64,000 nt of DNA from Sphingomonas sp. J315 (GCF_024666595.1 NZ_CP088296.1:186001-250000); one strand, 5' to 3'. Shown: positions 26,899 to 35,244, numbered from the stretch's first letter. Made by a program: numbers and translations. The notes: generated from the sequence alone by a model not told the origin.

Positions 26899-27180
26899 AT
26901 GGAAGACGTGTTTCTTCCCATCATTATCGTCGGGATGCTGTTCATCGGCATGCCGTGGGTCATCCTCCACTATGTGACCAAGTGGAAGCAGGCCAAGACG
27001 CTGACCGGCGAGGATGAAAGCCTGCTCGACGAGCTGCACTACACGGCTCGCCGCCTGGAGGATCGCCTCCACACCATCGAGCGGATCATCGCCGCCGATA
27101 ATCCCGAGTTCCGCCTGCGCGGCAATGACACGCCGCCAGTCCGCGAACTCCCCGACTTCGAACGCGCACGGAGGAACTGA
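26899..27180 (+). CDS. pspB: Phage shock protein B
   Basis: A single-pass membrane protein that with PspC releases PspF from PspA. The 93-residue product has an N-terminal helix (IIIVGMLFIGMPWVILHYV) and a cytoplasmic coiled coil with ARRLEDRLHTIERIIAADNP, the counterpart of the E. coli PspB end LESILDAEHP. The same C-terminal pattern recurs in several of the following small genes. It abuts pspC, with one base between the stop and the next ATG. Confidence 0.93.
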   Translation: MEDVFLPIIIVGMLFIGMPWVILHYVTKWKQAKTLTGEDESLLDELHYTARRLEDRLHTIERIIAADNPEFRLRGNDTPPVRELPDFERARRN

Positions 27181-27181
27181 A

Positions 27182-27559
27182 ATGTCCGCTAGCCGCACTC
27201 AGCTGTATCGCGACAAGGTCAACGGAAAATGGCTCGGCGTCTGTGAAGGACTGGGCGACTATACCGGGGTCGACCCGCTGTGGATCCGCCTGGGCTTTCT
27301 GGCCCTGCTGGTCGCCACCTTCCCGCTGATGTTCTTCGTCTACATCGGCCTCGCCATGGTCACCTCCCAGAAGCCGGTCGGTCTCTACGAGAACGCCGAG
27401 GACGCGAAATTCTGGCAGGGGGTGCGCGCCAATCCGCGCCGCTCGACCCAGGAAGTCCGCTCCAAGCTGCGCGACATCGATCGCCGCATGGCCGACATCG
27501 AGACCTTCTACACGAGCCGCAACACGCAGCTCGCCGACGAGATCGAGCGCCTCCGCTAA
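27182..27559 (+). CDS. pspC: Phage shock protein C
   Basis: A 125-residue membrane sensor of the PspC family: KVNGKWLGVCEGLGDYTGVD, then hydrophobic helix LGFLALLVATFPLMFFVYIG. Its cytoplasmic tail is unusual for PspC in ending with a coiled coil, MADIETFYTSRNTQLADEIE then RLR, which resembles the tails of the following PspB-like proteins. A longer frame from 27014 overlaps pspB and is rejected. It is tightly packed between pspB and the paralogue array. Confidence 0.93.
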   Translation: MSASRTQLYRDKVNGKWLGVCEGLGDYTGVDPLWIRLGFLALLVATFPLMFFVYIGLAMVTSQKPVGLYENAEDAKFWQGVRANPRRSTQEVRSKLRDIDRRMADIETFYTSRNTQLADEIERLR

Positions 27560-27586
27560 GCGGGCGCTCAACAGGAGGGAATAGTT

Positions 27587-27877
27587 ATGAGCTGGGGTGG
27601 ACCGGGTTTCGTCATCGCGATCATCGCGATCTCGACCTTCGGATGGCTCGCTTCGACCTGGATCCGCGCCAAGCACGGATATCCGATCGAGAATGAATGG
27701 ATGGGCATGACCGACAAGGGCGATGCCGGTGCGACCCGCAAGATCGAGCTGTTGACCAGCGAGAATGAGCGGCTGACCGGCCAGATCAGCCGGCTGGAGG
27801 AGCGGATCGCGGTGCTTGAGCGCATCGCCACCGACCCCGCCGAGCGAACCGCCCGCGAAATCGACGGCCTGCGCTGA
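27587..27877 (+). CDS. PspB-like small membrane protein 1
   Basis: A 96-residue protein with one N-terminal membrane helix (GFVIAIIAISTFGWLASTWI), a short linker and a C-terminal coiled coil containing RLEERIAVLERIATDPAERT and ending EIDGLR. The layout and the LERI-x-TD...EI..LR tail match PspB. It lies 27 bases after pspC with its own ribosome-binding site (AGGAGG), so it is part of the psp transcript. It is probably a PspB paralogue; its partner is unknown. Confidence 0.82.
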   Translation: MSWGGPGFVIAIIAISTFGWLASTWIRAKHGYPIENEWMGMTDKGDAGATRKIELLTSENERLTGQISRLEERIAVLERIATDPAERTAREIDGLR

Positions 27878-27891
27878 ATAGGACGAGAGAC

Positions 27892-28212
27892 ATGGAAAAG
27901 ATGGAATTTTTCGCCAACCTCGCCCCCGTAATCGCGATCGTCGGTGTGGCAGGCATGATCGGGTGGATGTTCACCACCTGGCTCCGCATCAAGAATGGCT
28001 ACCCGCTCGACGGGGCCTGGGGCCAGGCGGTCTATCCGCAGAAGAACGAAGAGATGATCGAGCGGATCAAGCTGATCAGCCAGGAAAATGCCCAGCTCCG
28101 TGCGGAACTGGGTTCGGTCAAGGACCGGCTGGCCAATGTCGAGCGGATCGTCACCGACAGCAGCCACACGCTGGATCGCGAGATCGAAGCGTTGCGGCTG
28201 GGCAAGAATTGA
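27892..28212 (+). CDS. PspB-like small membrane protein 2
   Basis: A 106-residue protein with helix VIAIVGVAGMIGWMFTTWLR and then IKNGYPLDGAW, which parallels AKHGYPIENEW in the preceding paralogue, so the two arose by tandem duplication. The tail is VKDRLANVERIVTDSSHTLD followed by REIEALR. It follows the previous gene by 14 bases. Function inferred from family and context only. Confidence 0.82.
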   Translation: MEKMEFFANLAPVIAIVGVAGMIGWMFTTWLRIKNGYPLDGAWGQAVYPQKNEEMIERIKLISQENAQLRAELGSVKDRLANVERIVTDSSHTLDREIEALRLGKN

Positions 28213-28222
28213 GGGTCAGACG

Positions 28223-28501
28223 GTGGAAAAAGCGCCTTTCGTAATCGCCTTCTTCTTCATCGTCGTGGGCATCCCGGTGATCCTGGGCGTCGGCAGCGAG
28301 ATGTTCAAACGCTGGCTGAAGCACAAGGAAAAGATGGCCGAAGTGCTCACCGCCCAGACCGCCGAACGCGCCGCGCAATATGCGGCGCATACCGAGCGGC
28401 TGGAGCAGCGGGTGCGGGTGCTGGAACGGATCGTCACCGACAAGGGTGTCGATCTGGCTGACGAGATCGAACGGCTGCGCGACGACCGGCCGGTAAACTG
28501 A
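28223..28501 (+). CDS. PspB-like small membrane protein 3 (GTG start)
   Basis: A 92-residue protein from GTG 28223, reading (M)EKAPFVIAFFFIVVGIPVIL, one membrane helix, then a charged linker (KHKEKMAEVLTAQTAERA). The coiled-coil tail is RVRVLERIVTDKGVDLADEI then ERLR. GTG is chosen because no ATG precedes the helix in frame and the spacing to the previous gene is ten bases. It shares the C-terminal motif of the array. Confidence 0.8.
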   Translation: MEKAPFVIAFFFIVVGIPVILGVGSEMFKRWLKHKEKMAEVLTAQTAERAAQYAAHTERLEQRVRVLERIVTDKGVDLADEIERLRDDRPVN

Positions 28502-28531
28502 ACGAACGAATTTTGTGAGGGAGTATCTACC

Positions 28532-28663
28532 ATGTTGATCGGATTTTTCGCGGTGCTGGGCGTCATCGGCGCAATCGGCGTCACGATGGCCGAGATGCGC
28601 GACCGTCCAATCCGCCGCGCAGAGCGGCTGGCACGCGAAGCGGCGGCCCAACCGGCCGAGTAA
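28532..28663 (+). CDS. Small membrane protein in psp array (43 aa)
   Basis: A 43-residue frame (MLIGFFAVLGVIGAIGVTMA, then EMRDRPIRRAERLAREAAAQ) has a membrane helix and a basic amphipathic tail but lacks the LER-TD motif of its neighbours. A ribosome-binding site (GAGGGAG) precedes it by about 10 bases, and it lies 30 bases after the previous gene on the same transcript. It may be a shortened member of the array or an independent small psp-associated peptide. Confidence 0.65.
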   Translation: MLIGFFAVLGVIGAIGVTMAEMRDRPIRRAERLAREAAAQPAE

Positions 28664-28705
28664 GCCCCGACGGGCGCACGAGATCAGACGAACAGGAGGC
28701 AGGGT

Positions 28706-28972
28706 ATGGATTGGGCGTTCATGGTGGTGATGATCGTGGCGATCGTGACCGTCGGCAACATCGTCCGCGCCAAGATGGGCATCCAGAAGGATGGCCGCGG
28801 CAACGACTATGTCGCCCATGACCCCGCGGCGAGCGCCGAAGCCCGCCGCCTTGAGCAGGAGGTGCGCACGCTGAAGGACCGCATCGCGGTGCTGGAGCGG
28901 GTGATCACCGACAATCATTCGAGCGTGAGCCTCGACCGCGAGATCGAGAAGCTGCGCGAAGACCGCAACTGA
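28706..28972 (+). CDS. PspB-like small membrane protein 4
   Basis: An 88-residue protein with helix FMVVMIVAIVTVGNIVRAKM, a linker and coiled-coil tail LKDRIAVLERVITDNHSSVS followed by LDREIEKLREDRN. The tail is the clearest match to paralogues 1-3 (RIAVLER is identical to paralogue 1). A strong ribosome-binding site, AGGAGG, lies 10 bases upstream. It probably belongs to the same envelope-stress complex. Confidence 0.82.
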   Translation: MDWAFMVVMIVAIVTVGNIVRAKMGIQKDGRGNDYVAHDPAASAEARRLEQEVRTLKDRIAVLERVITDNHSSVSLDREIEKLREDRN

Positions 28973-29000
28973 AGTCCGGCGCGAACCGGAGGAGGATGTG

Positions 29001-29246
29001 ATGACCGACCCCAATTTCTACATGGCCATGGCGCTGGCGACCCTTGCGGGGCTGGGCATGGTGACCGGAGCGGGCCTGGCCGGATGGCGCGGCTGGCTGG
29101 CGTTCAAGCGGCAGGAACTGGCGCTGACGCATCAGGTCGACACCGCCCAGGCGGCCCCGACCAACGCCGGTGCCCGCATCGAGATCGCGGACCTCAAGGA
29201 ACGGATCCGCAAACTCGAAGCGATCGCCGCGGGCGTGGACCTCTAA
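29001..29246 (+). CDS. PspB-like small membrane protein 5 (last psp gene)
   Basis: An 81-residue protein with helix FYMAMALATLAGLGMVTGAG, linker and a shorter coiled coil (IEIADLKERIRKLEAIAAGV). Its tail lacks the TD...REIE part, so it is the most divergent of the array. GGAGGAG lies about 6 bases upstream of ATG 29001; a GTG one codon earlier is possible. It is the last gene before a hairpin and the convergent esterase gene. Confidence 0.75.
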   Translation: MTDPNFYMAMALATLAGLGMVTGAGLAGWRGWLAFKRQELALTHQVDTAQAAPTNAGARIEIADLKERIRKLEAIAAGVDL

Positions 29247-29298
29247 CCCCCCCCGGAGCAGCGGCGGACGGGTTGGGAGGCCCCCGCCACTGCACCAC

Positions 29299-29326
29299 GG
29301 GAGCGGCAGCTGCAGACGCCGCTCCC
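29299..29326. terminator. Hairpin after the psp operon
   Basis: GGGAGCGGC (29299-29307) pairs with GCCGCTCCC (29318-29326) around a ten-base loop, between the last psp gene and the convergent esterase gene. No T-tract follows, so it is a probable but not canonical terminator. Confidence 0.5.
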
Positions 29327-29338
29327 ACACCTGCCCGC

Positions 29339-30202
29339 TCAGTCGATCACGCGGTGACGCTTCAGAAAGGTCACGGCATCGGCGAGCAGGCGATCCTGAA
29401 GCACGGGATCGAATTTTCCATGCACCCCGCCGGGCACGATATGCAGCTCGGCCGGCACCTTCGCCCGATCGAGCGCGGCCTTGAGCGCGGTCGATGCGGC
29501 GAGTGGGACCACCGGGTCCGCGTCGCCATGGACGATGAATACCGGGGGTCGCCCCGCCCGGACGCGGGCAATCGGCGACATGCGGGCGGCCATCGCGGCG
29601 CCCGCCGCCCCCTCTCCGACCCATTTGCCGATCGACGGACTGGACCACGCGCCGAGCGACTCCGGGCGCAGATCGGTCGGGCCGTAGAAATCGATCACCG
29701 CCGCAGCGCGCGGCACAGCTCCGCATTCCTTGGGATCGAGACCCTCGCTCGCATCAATATAGGCCCCCATCAGCGCCAGATGCGCGCCCGCCGATGTCCC
29801 CATCAGGACGATGCGCTTCGGGTCCAGCCCCTCTAGGGCAGCCCGTTCCGCGATCCAGCCCATGACACACCGGACATCCTCGACCGCTGCCGGCGCCTGT
29901 GCCTGACCCGACAGGCGATATTGCATGCTGATTATCGCGAACCCGGCTTCGACGAAGCGACGATGTCCGGTCCAGCCCTTGGGCCGCTCGCCGCGCGCCC
30001 ATGCGCCGCCATGGATGACGACCAGCACAGGCGCGCGCTTGCCCTTGGCGCTTTGCGGGCGGTGGAGATCGAGATGGAGCGGGCCGGTTGTGGTGGTGCG
30101 ATAGACGATGTCGCGCTTGCTCTGAACAGCGGGCGCGGCTTCCTGCGCGGAAGCCGGGATCGTCAACACCGCCATCGCCAAACCAAATCCGATCGCTCGC
30201 AT
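29339..30202 (-). CDS. Exported alpha/beta hydrolase (esterase/lipase)
   Basis: A 287-residue hydrolase with signal peptide MRAIGFGLAMAVLTIPASAQ. The oxyanion motif is VVIHGGAWARGE, the nucleophile Ser is in LMGTSAGAHLALMG, Asp lies in VHGDADPVVP and His in PGGVHGKFD. The HGG motif and layout match the BD-FAE/carboxylesterase group, which deacylates sugars or small esters. The start at 30202 puts the signal peptide first; an upstream frame is rejected. It is convergent with the psp operon and divergent from sufE. Confidence 0.87.
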   Translation of the reverse strand: MRAIGFGLAMAVLTIPASAQEAAPAVQSKRDIVYRTTTTGPLHLDLHRPQSAKGKRAPVLVVIHGGAWARGERPKGWTGHRRFVEAGFAIISMQYRLSGQAQAPAAVEDVRCVMGWIAERAALEGLDPKRIVLMGTSAGAHLALMGAYIDASEGLDPKECGAVPRAAAVIDFYGPTDLRPESLGAWSSPSIGKWVGEGAAGAAMAARMSPIARVRAGRPPVFIVHGDADPVVPLAASTALKAALDRAKVPAELHIVPGGVHGKFDPVLQDRLLADAVTFLKRHRVID

Positions 30203-30281
30203 CTTCAGCCCTCGCTCTGTTCTCGCCAGCCTAGGACAAGCATGGGTGACGCGGAAGCCCGGCCCCGCTAAGGGCGCGGCC

Positions 30282-30689
30282 ATGACCAGCCTGTCCGACC
30301 TCACCGACGAGTATGAGTTCCTCGACGCCGACGACCGTTACAGGTTGCTGATCGACCTCGGCAAGGCGCTGGAGCCGATGCCCGATGCGCTCAAGACCGA
30401 TGCGACCCTGGTGCGCGGATGTTCGGCGGCGGTGTGGGTCTATCCGACCGTGCTCGACGATGGAACGCTGCATTTCCTGGCCGACAGCAACGCCGCGATT
30501 ACCAAGGGGATCATCGCGCTCGTCCTGCTGACGGTGCAGGACCGCAGCCCGGCGGACATTCTGGCGACGGATATCGAAGGCGCGCTTGCTCCGTTCGATC
30601 TGCGCAATCAGCTGAGTTCCAACCGGACGCAGGGCATCCCCAACATGATCGCGCTGATCCGCGCGACGGCAGAACGCTACGCCGCGTGA
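30282..30689 (+). CDS. sufE: SufE family Fe-S cluster assembly protein
   Basis: A 135-residue sulfur-acceptor protein of the SufE/CsdE family, taking persulfide from a cysteine desulfurase. The active-site Cys is in LVRGCSAAVWVYP (about residue 47). DADDRYRLLIDLGKALEPMP and the C-terminal NRTQGIPNMIALI are typical. Start ATG 30282 fits the family N-terminus. Its stop (30687-30689) overlaps the GTG start of the PepSY gene. No suf operon is visible here, so this is a detached copy. Confidence 0.9.
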   Translation: MTSLSDLTDEYEFLDADDRYRLLIDLGKALEPMPDALKTDATLVRGCSAAVWVYPTVLDDGTLHFLADSNAAITKGIIALVLLTVQDRSPADILATDIEGALAPFDLRNQLSSNRTQGIPNMIALIRATAERYAA

Positions 30690-32027
30690 ACCCCGAATCC
30701 GGTCGGCTCTATCGCGCGATCTGGCGTTGGCATTTCTATGCCGGATTGTTCGTCGTGCCGTTCATCCTGCTGCTGTCGCTGACCGGCGCGATCTATCTGT
30801 TCAAGCCGCAGCTGGATGCGTGGGAGGAGCGCGACTGGCGCAGCCTGCCGGTGGCCGGAGCAGTGACGCCCGATGCGCAGCTGGCGGCGGCACTGACCAA
30901 AGTCCCGGAGGCGAGCTTCCACAGCTACCGCCTGCCGGTCTCCCCCGGCGACGCGGCCGTGATCCATGTCGGCCTGCCCGATGGTGCCATGCGCGACATC
31001 GCGGTGTCGCCGCAGGGCAAGGTGATCGCGATTGACGATCCCGATACGCGGATCGCCGCGACAGTGTCGCGCATCCACGGATCGCTGCTGCTCGGCCAAT
31101 GGGGCGGGCTGCTGGTCGAGACTGCCGCGTGCTGGGCGATCCTGCTGATCCTGTCGGGCCTGTATCTGTGGTGGCCGCGCGGGCGTGGGCTGGGCGGCGT
31201 GTTGTGGCCGCGACTGGGCGCGCGTGGGCGGGTCGTGTGGCGCGACCTGCATGCGGTGACCGGATTCTGGGTTTCGGGGCTCGCGCTCGTCCTGCTCGTC
31301 TCCGGCCTTCCCTGGACCGATGGCTGGGCGACTGCATTCCGCACCGTGCGCGCCGAGCTGGGGCTGGTGCAGGGGCCGCAGCAATGGAAGGGCGGCATCG
31401 ACCTGCATGCGGAGCATGACCATGAAGCGATGCTGCGCGCTGCCGCCGCCGCGAAGACAGCTCCGGCGGGCATGACGCTGACCCAGATGGTCGCGCGCGC
31501 GCAGGCGGAGGGCGTCCCCGCCCCCCGCGATCCTCTCCCCGCCCGGTGCCCCCGCGCAGTTCGGCCCGCCCAATGGCAACCTGTGGAAGCTGACCAGCCA
31601 GACCCAGAATCGCCCGATCGCGCGCAGCGTCAGCTACGAACCGATGACCGGCCATGTCGTCGCGCGCAGCGGCTTTGCCGACAAGCATCCGATCGACCGC
31701 GCGATCGGATACGGCATCGCCTGGCATGAGGGACAGTTGTTCGGCTGGGTCAACGAGTTGGTCGGGGTGCTGACCGCGTTTGGGCTCATGCTGCTGGCGG
31801 TGAGCGGCGCGGTGATGTGGTGGCGGCGACGACCGGGCGGTTCGCTCGGCGCTCCGCCGCGTCCGAGCGATGCAAAGCTGCGGGTGGTGGCGGCGATCAC
31901 GCTGGTCGCTGCCGCGCTGTTGCCGATGCTCGCGCTGTCGCTGGTGCTGCTGTTCGCGATCGACCGGCTATTCCTGCCGCTGTGGCCGGCGGCGGCACGC
32001 TGGCTCGACCGTACCCGCCCGGCCTGA
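30686..32027 (+). CDS. PepSY-associated TM-helix protein (frameshifted)
   Basis: A four-helix inner-membrane protein of the PepSY_TM family, often linked to siderophore or iron reduction. It starts at GTG 30686, reading RLYRAIWRWHFYAGLFVVPF then ILLLSLTGAIYLF. The frame is intact to about 31520, then six C (31521-31526, one too many) throw it out. The remainder (PPNGNLWKLTSQTQNRPIAR, then ...GLMLLAVSGAVMWWRRRPGG) continues in another frame to 32027. The corrected length is about 446 residues. It is translationally coupled to sufE. Confidence 0.85.
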
Positions 32028-32135
32028 GAGACAGTGGCCGGGCGGGCGGTAGTCCCGCCGATGGTCAAAGAGGGAAATCACACCGGCGGGTGCCGCGCGG
32101 GACCGGGTAAGAAAACCCGCGCGACGGGGGGCCGG

Positions 32136-32693
32136 TCAGGGCAACAGCACCGCGTCGACGACGTGGATCACGCCGTTCTTCTGCCCGACATCAGCAATGG
32201 TGATGTTCGACGTGCCACCCTTTGCATCGGTGACGATCCAGCCGTTGCCGCGCTTCGACAGGGTGATCTTGGCGCCCTGAACCGTGGTCAGATCGAGCTT
32301 GCCGCCATTCGCCTTGGCCTTGGCCGCGATGTCGGCGGCCATCATCCGACCCGGAACGACGTGATAGGTGAGCACGGCGGTGAGCGTGCCCTTGTTCTCC
32401 GGTTTCAACAGCGTGTCGACGGTGCCGGCGGGCAGCTTGGAGAAGGCGGCGTTGGTCGGGGCGAAGACCGTGAATGGCCCGGGCGACTTGAGCGTGTCGA
32501 CAAGCCCCGCGGCCTTCACCGCGGCGACCAGGGTCGTGTGATCCTTTGAATTGACGGCGTTATCGACGATATCCTTGGTCGGATACATTGCCGCGCCGCC
32601 AACCATCTTGGTCTGTCCGGCGAGCGCGACCGAACCGGTGGCCAGCGCGGCACCGGCGAGCGCAAGTGCGAAATGCGGGGTACGAAACTTCAT
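32136..32693 (-). CDS. Exported fasciclin domain-containing protein
   Basis: A 185-residue secreted protein with signal peptide MKFRTPHFALALAGAALATG and one FAS1 domain: DIVDNAVNSKDHTTLVAAV (H1 region), GPFTVFAPTNAAFSKLPAGT, LTYHVVPGRM (conserved YH) and GVIHVVDAVLLP. FAS1 domains mediate adhesion or matrix contacts. It lies directly downstream of an anti-sigma/ECF-sigma pair on the same strand, an arrangement that recalls SigK-RskA control of fasciclin proteins in mycobacteria. Confidence 0.92.
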   Translation of the reverse strand: MKFRTPHFALALAGAALATGSVALAGQTKMVGGAAMYPTKDIVDNAVNSKDHTTLVAAVKAAGLVDTLKSPGPFTVFAPTNAAFSKLPAGTVDTLLKPENKGTLTAVLTYHVVPGRMMAADIAAKAKANGGKLDLTTVQGAKITLSKRGNGWIVTDAKGGTSNITIADVGQKNGVIHVVDAVLLP

Positions 32694-32724
32694 ACATCCT
32701 CCTGCTTTCGTGGCAGTGCCCGGC

Positions 32725-32765
32725 TGTTTCGAGGCCGGGTTGCACAGGAGATACGGACGCGGATG
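32725..32765 (-). promoter_or_regulatory. Possible ECF-sigma promoter of the fasciclin gene
   Basis: In the 83-base gap between the anti-sigma stop and the fasciclin start, the minus strand shows CATCC followed after about 18 bases by CGTATCT, about 50 bases before the start codon. This resembles ECF promoters with a conserved CGT in the -10 element. No matching element was seen before the sigma gene, so the call is tentative. Confidence 0.3.
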
Positions 32766-32776
32766 CGCGCCGGATG

Positions 32777-33505
32777 TCAGATGCCGAAAATTTTTCCTGC
32801 CGCGACGCGCGGGCCGGTCGGCGCGGGGTGCGGAGCCGTATCGCGCGGCTCCATCGTGATCGCCAGTGTCGCGCCGTCGTGCAGCATCGACCGATGCCCC
32901 TCCGCCACGACCAGCTGGGTGTCGCCCGCCGGTTGAATGACGCCGAGCGAGCGCGGAATGCCGTCGGCGGGGATGATCCACAGTTCGGGCACGCGCGCGT
33001 CGGGGCCCATGTCCTGCGCGACCAGCCGCAGCTGCGCGGTGGCGGGATCGTAGCGCGCGGCGACCAATGGCCCTTCCCCCTCACCGCGCAACTGCGCGAC
33101 GATCGCGGGCTGGGTCACGACCTGTTGCGGCGCGGGGGCGATGGGCTCCGACCGTGGGATCGCCAGCAGCACAGCCAGCGCCGCCGCGACCGACCCTGCG
33201 GCCGCAGTCCCCCATTGCCAACGGCGCAGCGCGCGGCGCGGGACGAGGTCGGCGACCGACGCGCCGGTGCCGGAATCGATCGACCGCTCGATCCGCGCCC
33301 ACAGATCCTCAGACGGGATCGCGTCCGGCGCGTCGAGCCCGATCGCGGCGAGCCGAGCACGCCAGTCCTCGACCCCTGCGGCAAAGGCGGGATCGGTCAG
33401 CATGCGCCGCTTGGCCGCGACCAGCGCCTCGCCTTCCAGCACGCCGAGCGCGAGTTCGGCGGCGAGCAGCGCGGGATCGTCGGGCATGTCGATCGGGTCA
33501 GCCAT
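32777..33505 (-). CDS. Anti-sigma factor, RskA family
   Basis: A 242-residue single-pass membrane protein. The N-terminal cytoplasmic part (LLAAELALGVLEGEALVAAK) is an anti-sigma-like helical domain. A membrane helix lies near residues 98-115 (TAAAGSVAAALAVLLAIP), followed by a periplasmic RskA domain (VPELWIIPADGIPRSLGVIQ). It should sequester the adjacent ECF factor. Its start overlaps the sigma stop by eight bases (33498-33505), implying balanced synthesis. Confidence 0.88.
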   Translation of the reverse strand: MADPIDMPDDPALLAAELALGVLEGEALVAAKRRMLTDPAFAAGVEDWRARLAAIGLDAPDAIPSEDLWARIERSIDSGTGASVADLVPRRALRRWQWGTAAAGSVAAALAVLLAIPRSEPIAPAPQQVVTQPAIVAQLRGEGEGPLVAARYDPATAQLRLVAQDMGPDARVPELWIIPADGIPRSLGVIQPAGDTQLVVAEGHRSMLHDGATLAITMEPRDTAPHPAPTGPRVAAGKIFGI

Positions 33506-34070
33506 CGCCGAGACAGCTCCTCAACTGAAGCAGGCCACGGCGGATCCAGGTCTTCATCGTGCCCAGCGGGACGGCGTCGCGCTCTGCCAGCTGCGCATAG
33601 GTCAGCCCGCCGAAAAAGGCGGCGCGGATCGCCGAGGCCGTGCGCCCCTCTAGCGCATCGAGGCAGGCGCGCATCCGCAGCTGCTGTTCGGCATCCTCGA
33701 TCGCGGCATCCGCACCGGGCGTGTCGTCGGCAATCGCCGCCGCCGCTTCGATCGGCGCAGTTGGGGCCGCTGGACGTGCGCGCAGCCGGTCGATCGCACT
33801 GTTCCGCGCGATCGCCGCAAGCCAGGTGATCGGGCTGGCGCGTTCAGGGTCGAACCGCCCCGCCCGCTGCCACACCTTCACATAGACTTCCTGCACGACC
33901 TCCTCCGCTTCCTCCCGGTTCCCGCAGATACGCAGGCAAATCCCAAAAAGCTTCGCGCACGTAAGGCCATAGACTTCAGACAATGCGGAACGATCCCCCC
34001 GCCCCACCGCGATCAACGCCTCCGCCAGCCGCTTGCGCGCTAGGGTGGCGGAGGGTGGAGACGGTGTCAC
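33498..34070 (-). CDS. ECF-type RNA polymerase sigma factor, SigK-like
   Basis: A 190-residue sigma factor with region 2 (LFGICLRICGNREEAEEVVQ, then EVYVKVWQRAGRFDPERASP) and a region-4 helix-turn-helix (GLTYAQLAERDAVPLGTMKT). Regions 1 and 3 are absent, as in ECF factors. It starts at GTG 34070; no upstream ATG fits. It is co-transcribed with its anti-sigma factor, and the fasciclin gene follows. The signal is unknown. Confidence 0.9.
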   Translation of the reverse strand: MTPSPPSATLARKRLAEALIAVGRGDRSALSEVYGLTCAKLFGICLRICGNREEAEEVVQEVYVKVWQRAGRFDPERASPITWLAAIARNSAIDRLRARPAAPTAPIEAAAAIADDTPGADAAIEDAEQQLRMRACLDALEGRTASAIRAAFFGGLTYAQLAERDAVPLGTMKTWIRRGLLQLRSCLGDG

Positions 34071-34115
34071 GGAGCGGAACGTAGCGGGCTTGCGGCGACG
34101 CGCAAGCGGTTGCGA

Positions 34116-34415
34116 TCAGGCGAGGCCCAATTCAGCGGCGACCGCGTCCAGATCGGCGCCCTGGGGCACGATCAGCCACTCGCGGCTGGCCGCGCCGTTG
34201 ACCACGGTCACCGCGCCGCGCGGGCAGACGCCCAGGCATTTGACGTCGACGATCCCCGCCGCAGCCTTACGCCCTTTCTTCAAATGGAGATGCTTGCGCA
34301 GCGCCTTGCCCAGCGGCTGCTTGCCCTTTGGCCCGAACCCGCCATCGATCCGCTTCGCGCATTTGGCGCACACCAGCACCGCATTCGCCCAGTTGGAACG
34401 AACGCGGGTCTTCAA
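34116..34415 (-). CDS. (2Fe-2S) thioredoxin-like ferredoxin domain protein
   Basis: A 99-residue protein with cysteine pairs in LVCAKCAKRID and VKCLGVCPRGAVTVV, the pattern of thioredoxin-fold [2Fe-2S] ferredoxins. It would act as a cytoplasmic electron carrier; the partner is unknown. Its start overlaps the stop of the upstream J-domain gene by four bases (34412-34415), so the two are coupled. Confidence 0.82.
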   Translation of the reverse strand: MKTRVRSNWANAVLVCAKCAKRIDGGFGPKGKQPLGKALRKHLHLKKGRKAAAGIVDVKCLGVCPRGAVTVVNGAASREWLIVPQGADLDAVAAELGLA

Positions 34416-34949
34416 TCAGGCCGCCATTGCCGCCGTTCTTCCGCAGCGCGCAGCACTTCATAGGCGGTCTGAATCGCCTGAAAGCGCTTGGCGGCGTCAG
34501 CGTCGCCCGGGCGAACATCCGGGTGATTTTCCTTGGCGAGCTTACGCCACGCCCCGCGCACCGCTTCGAACGACGCATCGGGTGCGAGGTCCAACACCTC
34601 AAGCGCGCGCATCTCGTCGCGCGATCGGCTGCCGTCGCCCGGCCCGGCCCATGCATTGTGGCGGCTTTCCGAGAAGTCGCCCGCATCGCGCCGCTCCTGC
34701 GCCTCGCGCTCTGCCGCTTCCTCCGCAGTCAGCCCCTCGAAGTAATTCCAGTTGCGGTTGTACTCACCGGCGTGAGTCTCGCAGAAATACCAGCGCTCAG
34801 GGCTGTTGGGCGACTTGGGCGCAGGGCGATCCCCCCGGCAATTCGCAGCCATGCCGGTCGCACAGACGCACCTTTACCGCCTCACGCTCGGCGCCATAGG
34901 CTCGCCAGCGGGGGAAGCCCCAGTCCATCGATCGTGAAGAACGCGCCAT
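34412..34949 (-). CDS. J-domain co-chaperone-like protein (frameshifted)
   Basis: The C-terminal 65 residues form a J-domain: LEVLDLAPDASFEAVRGAWR, LAKENHPDVRPGDADAAKRF, with the HPD motif. The N-terminal region has a Cys/His pattern (RLCDRHGC, RWYFCETHAGEYN) that may bind zinc. The natural start MARSSRSMDWGFPRWRAYGA at 34949 is separated from the rest by six C (34831-34836). Removing one joins ELPG to DRPAPKSPN and gives about 178 residues. The in-frame ATG at 34852 would lose the first cysteine pair. Confidence 0.82.
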
Positions 34950-35060
34950 GTGACGCCAGATAGGGCGCGAATGCGACGAAAGCCACCCCGGCATTTGTTT
35001 TCACACGCGCGGGTTGACGCACAGGCTGCCCCCCGATAAACGCCCCGCTTCCGCTCGCAC

Positions 35061-35135
35061 GGCCCCTTCGTCTAGCGGTCAGGACGTCGCCCTCTCACGG
35101 CGAAAACACGAGTTCGATTCTCGTAGGGGTCACCA
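35061..35135 (+). tRNA. tRNA-Glu (anticodon CTC)
   Basis: The sequence folds as a cloverleaf. Acceptor strands are GGCCCCT (35061-35067) and AGGGGTC (35125-35131), the D arm carries TAGCGGTC, the anticodon stem-loop has loop CTCTCAC giving anticodon CTC, and the T arm contains GTTCGATTC. Discriminator A is at 35132, and CCA is encoded (35133-35135). It reads GAG codons. Confidence 0.95.
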
Positions 35136-35244
35136 AGCCGGCTTCCCGAGGCGATTACGAGACGGACTGAGCGTCGCAGGGGCGCTCGCCATTTTCTGCC
35201 CGATCAAGGGTGATTGCGCGGCCCTTTCCGGCTCCCCCCGGCGG

